Made by a program: the position numbers and the translations under genes. Positions 62,663 to 64,000 of a stretch of 64,000 bases of DNA are shown piece after piece. Position 1 is the stretch's first letter. The number at the start of each line of letters is the position of its first letter. The DNA comes from Patescibacteria group bacterium UBA6489 (GTDB lineage Bacteria; Patescibacteriota; Gracilibacteria; BD1-5; UBA6164): contig DJMN01000019.1 of assembly GCA_002435385.1 (NCBI GenBank), positions 19,884 to 83,883 of the forward strand. Direction: 5' to 3'. The notes beneath the pieces are model-generated. The model was not told the origin of the DNA. It did no database searches and saw only the letters and a list, made by a program, of their open reading frames with translations.

Positions 62663-64000
62663 ATGCTAAGAAAACTTTTAAGACTTATACCCCAATCTCC
62701 TGAAAAAGAAGAAAAAGATAGAAAAATAATCATCTCTTCAAATACTCCCATAAATGAAATGGTAGATATTGTAATAAAAACAATTGAAGTAAAAAATAAG
62801 AAAAAATTTGTAGAAAAAATAATAGAGGCTGATAAATCTTCACCTTTTCATCTGACAGAGAATATAATACTTGAAAACCATATAACTCAATGGTATGTAT
62901 TGATGATACTAGAATGGGATAAATTTCCCATAAATTCTCTTCCAAAAGAAACACCTGAACTTGAAAAAATAAAATTAAAATATCTTGAATTATTTTGTTT
63001 TTTGTTATCTGAAAAAGAAAATGTTTCAAAAAATTATGATTTAATGAAAAGAATTCTTAAATTGGCTAAAGATATGGCTTTAAATAAATCTGTTATAGAC
63101 AAAACTCCTGATTTTTGATGAGAATATTGAAGTTTACTAACTCCTGAAAAAAAATGATTAACTAGAGAGAAAAAAGAGGAAAAAGAAATAGAAATACAAG
63201 AAATAAAAAATTTTATAAATATGTTATTGAGCTCAAAAAATGATAATTTAATAAAAATTGCAATAGAAAAATGTGATAAATCATTAGAGGCTTTAGAAAA
63301 GTTTTGGGAAATAATCGCAAGTGAAAAGAAATTAATAGAGATTCCTAAAAATAAGAGAACGATAAGTTTCTTTTCTGATGAAGATTTATATAGAATAAAG
63401 TATCTATCTTATGCAATTCGTGATTATAAAGAAAATGAAAGGAAAATAAAACAAGATGAAAAAGTGAAAAAAATAACAGAGCTAATGAGAATGGCAACTT
63501 CAGGCAAACTAATTGAACAAGAAGAAAAAAGAGAACATAATGATGATAGTACTGGACTAAATTGAACAATAGAATTTTCTTTAGATTTATCAGAAAATTG
63601 AGAAGGACTAAGTAGAATTTGATTTTTTGTGCAGGAATTGTTAAATAAATCATATAGTTGGGAAAAAAATATAAGAGAACTAGAAAATTATTTTAGTGAT
63701 ATTTCAGTTATGAACTTGAGCAATAATAAGAAACCAACAGAAATAGAATTACATGAGATTTCTGAAATCAGAAAACTAGATAATAGTGTAGGTTCTTATG
63801 AGGAAAAAATAAGGAAATTAAGAAAGATTGTTAATCTAGAAAAAACAACAGATGAAAAACTTGAAAAACATGACAAAGAAACAGATCAGAAAAAGGAAAA
63901 TAATATAAAAATGAAAGAAAAATATAAAAAAATTTTATATTTTTATAAGAAAAGAAATATCCAAGATTTTCCTCAAAATAGAGACTGTTCAAAAAAGTGT
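62663..64000 (+). CDS. Hypothetical protein, cut by the window end
   Basis: At least 446 residues, no stop before 64000. MLRKLLRLIPQSPEKEEKDR, then helical Lys/Glu-rich sequence with heptads (NDNLIKIAIEKCDKSLEAL; DEKVKKITELMRMATSG). TGA-Gly at several points (near 63116, 63140 and 63564). Same strand as the preceding large gene, 80 bp downstream, and similar in composition, so the two may belong together. Confidence 0.6.

Noticed and set aside
1..64000. UGA read as tryptophan (codes 4/25 confusion)
   Set aside because: TGA falls at invariant glycines of P-loops, prepilin and spermidine synthase motifs, TGG is used for Trp throughout, and tRNA-Trp has anticodon CCA. Glycine is the only consistent reading.
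1..64000. Hundreds of short ORFs ending at TGA on both strands
   Set aside because: They are fragments of the code-25 genes above or shadows in other frames, for example 5370-5726 minus inside the recombinase and 28012-28542 plus opposite lepA.
1..64000. CRISPR arrays
   Set aside because: No series of identical repeats with unique spacers. The repeated 75-bp units at 47880-49640 are coding BspA repeats, too diverged and without spacers.

Overview
The window reads as an AT-rich chromosome segment of a Gracilibacteria/Absconditabacteria-type (BD1-5/SR1) candidate-phylum bacterium that uses genetic code 25, UGA = glycine. Under the standard code almost every gene is chopped at TGA. Reading TGA as Gly restores full-length tsf, rpsB, rpsA, def, a complete F1Fo ATP synthase operon, lepA, recG and many others, with TGA exactly at invariant glycines (P-loops of AtpD, RecG and LepA, the prepilin cleavage glycine, the GGGDG motif of a spermidine synthase). 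Trp stays TGG and the only tRNA-Trp has anticodon CCA, which argues against UGA = Trp. All coordinates below use this code (stops TAA/TAG only).

Layout. 1-6.0 kb: one end of a mobile element, with a GT-rich non-coding region, a recombination-type protein, an ArdC-like antirestriction metallopeptidase, a predicted pseudoknotted RNA, small hypotheticals and a frameshifted large serine recombinase whose frame runs into tRNA-Trp. 6-10.1 kb (minus): tRNA-Trp, tsf, a membrane protein, rpsB, rpsA, tRNA-His. 10.4-10.7 kb: a small plus-strand gene with standard-code habits. 10.8-18.4 kb (minus): def and atpC-D-(two extra small genes)-G-A-H-F-E-B-I. 18.4-20.8 kb: a radical-SAM maturase resembling HxsB with two HxsD-like partners, a candidate RiPP-type modification system. 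21-30 kb: gluzincin, PH-domain, DnaJ-domain, hydrolase-like membrane protein, cdd, lepA and hypotheticals. 30.4-39 kb: two very large secreted proteins (beta-helix/Ig/SLH; lamin-tail/PKD/nuclease) flanking an ornithine decarboxylase-like gene. 39.1-40.3 kb: a two-gene island without TGA codons and with GC-rich terminators, probably transferred from a standard-code donor. 40.4-47.8 kb: glycosyltransferase/DUF2304 pair, recG with an in-frame DUF559 nuclease domain bounded by inverted repeats, DUF4178-like protein, Ca2+/cation antiporter. 47.8-51 kb: prepilin fused to about 23 BspA-type leucine-rich repeats. 51-60 kb: membrane spermidine synthase, nuclease-like protein, speD, SPFH/YdjI, DUF350 and DUF4178 genes, a neighbourhood resembling known polyamine/membrane-stress clusters. 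60.4 kb to the end: two long hypothetical proteins, one frameshifted, one cut by the window edge.

The strongest candidates for something new are (i) the DUF559 nuclease domain carried in frame inside recG between about 35-bp inverted repeats, (ii) the reduced HxsB/HxsD-like system with missing auxiliary cysteines, and (iii) the pseudoknotted RNA with its own terminator in the mobile element. No CRISPR array or rRNA was seen.
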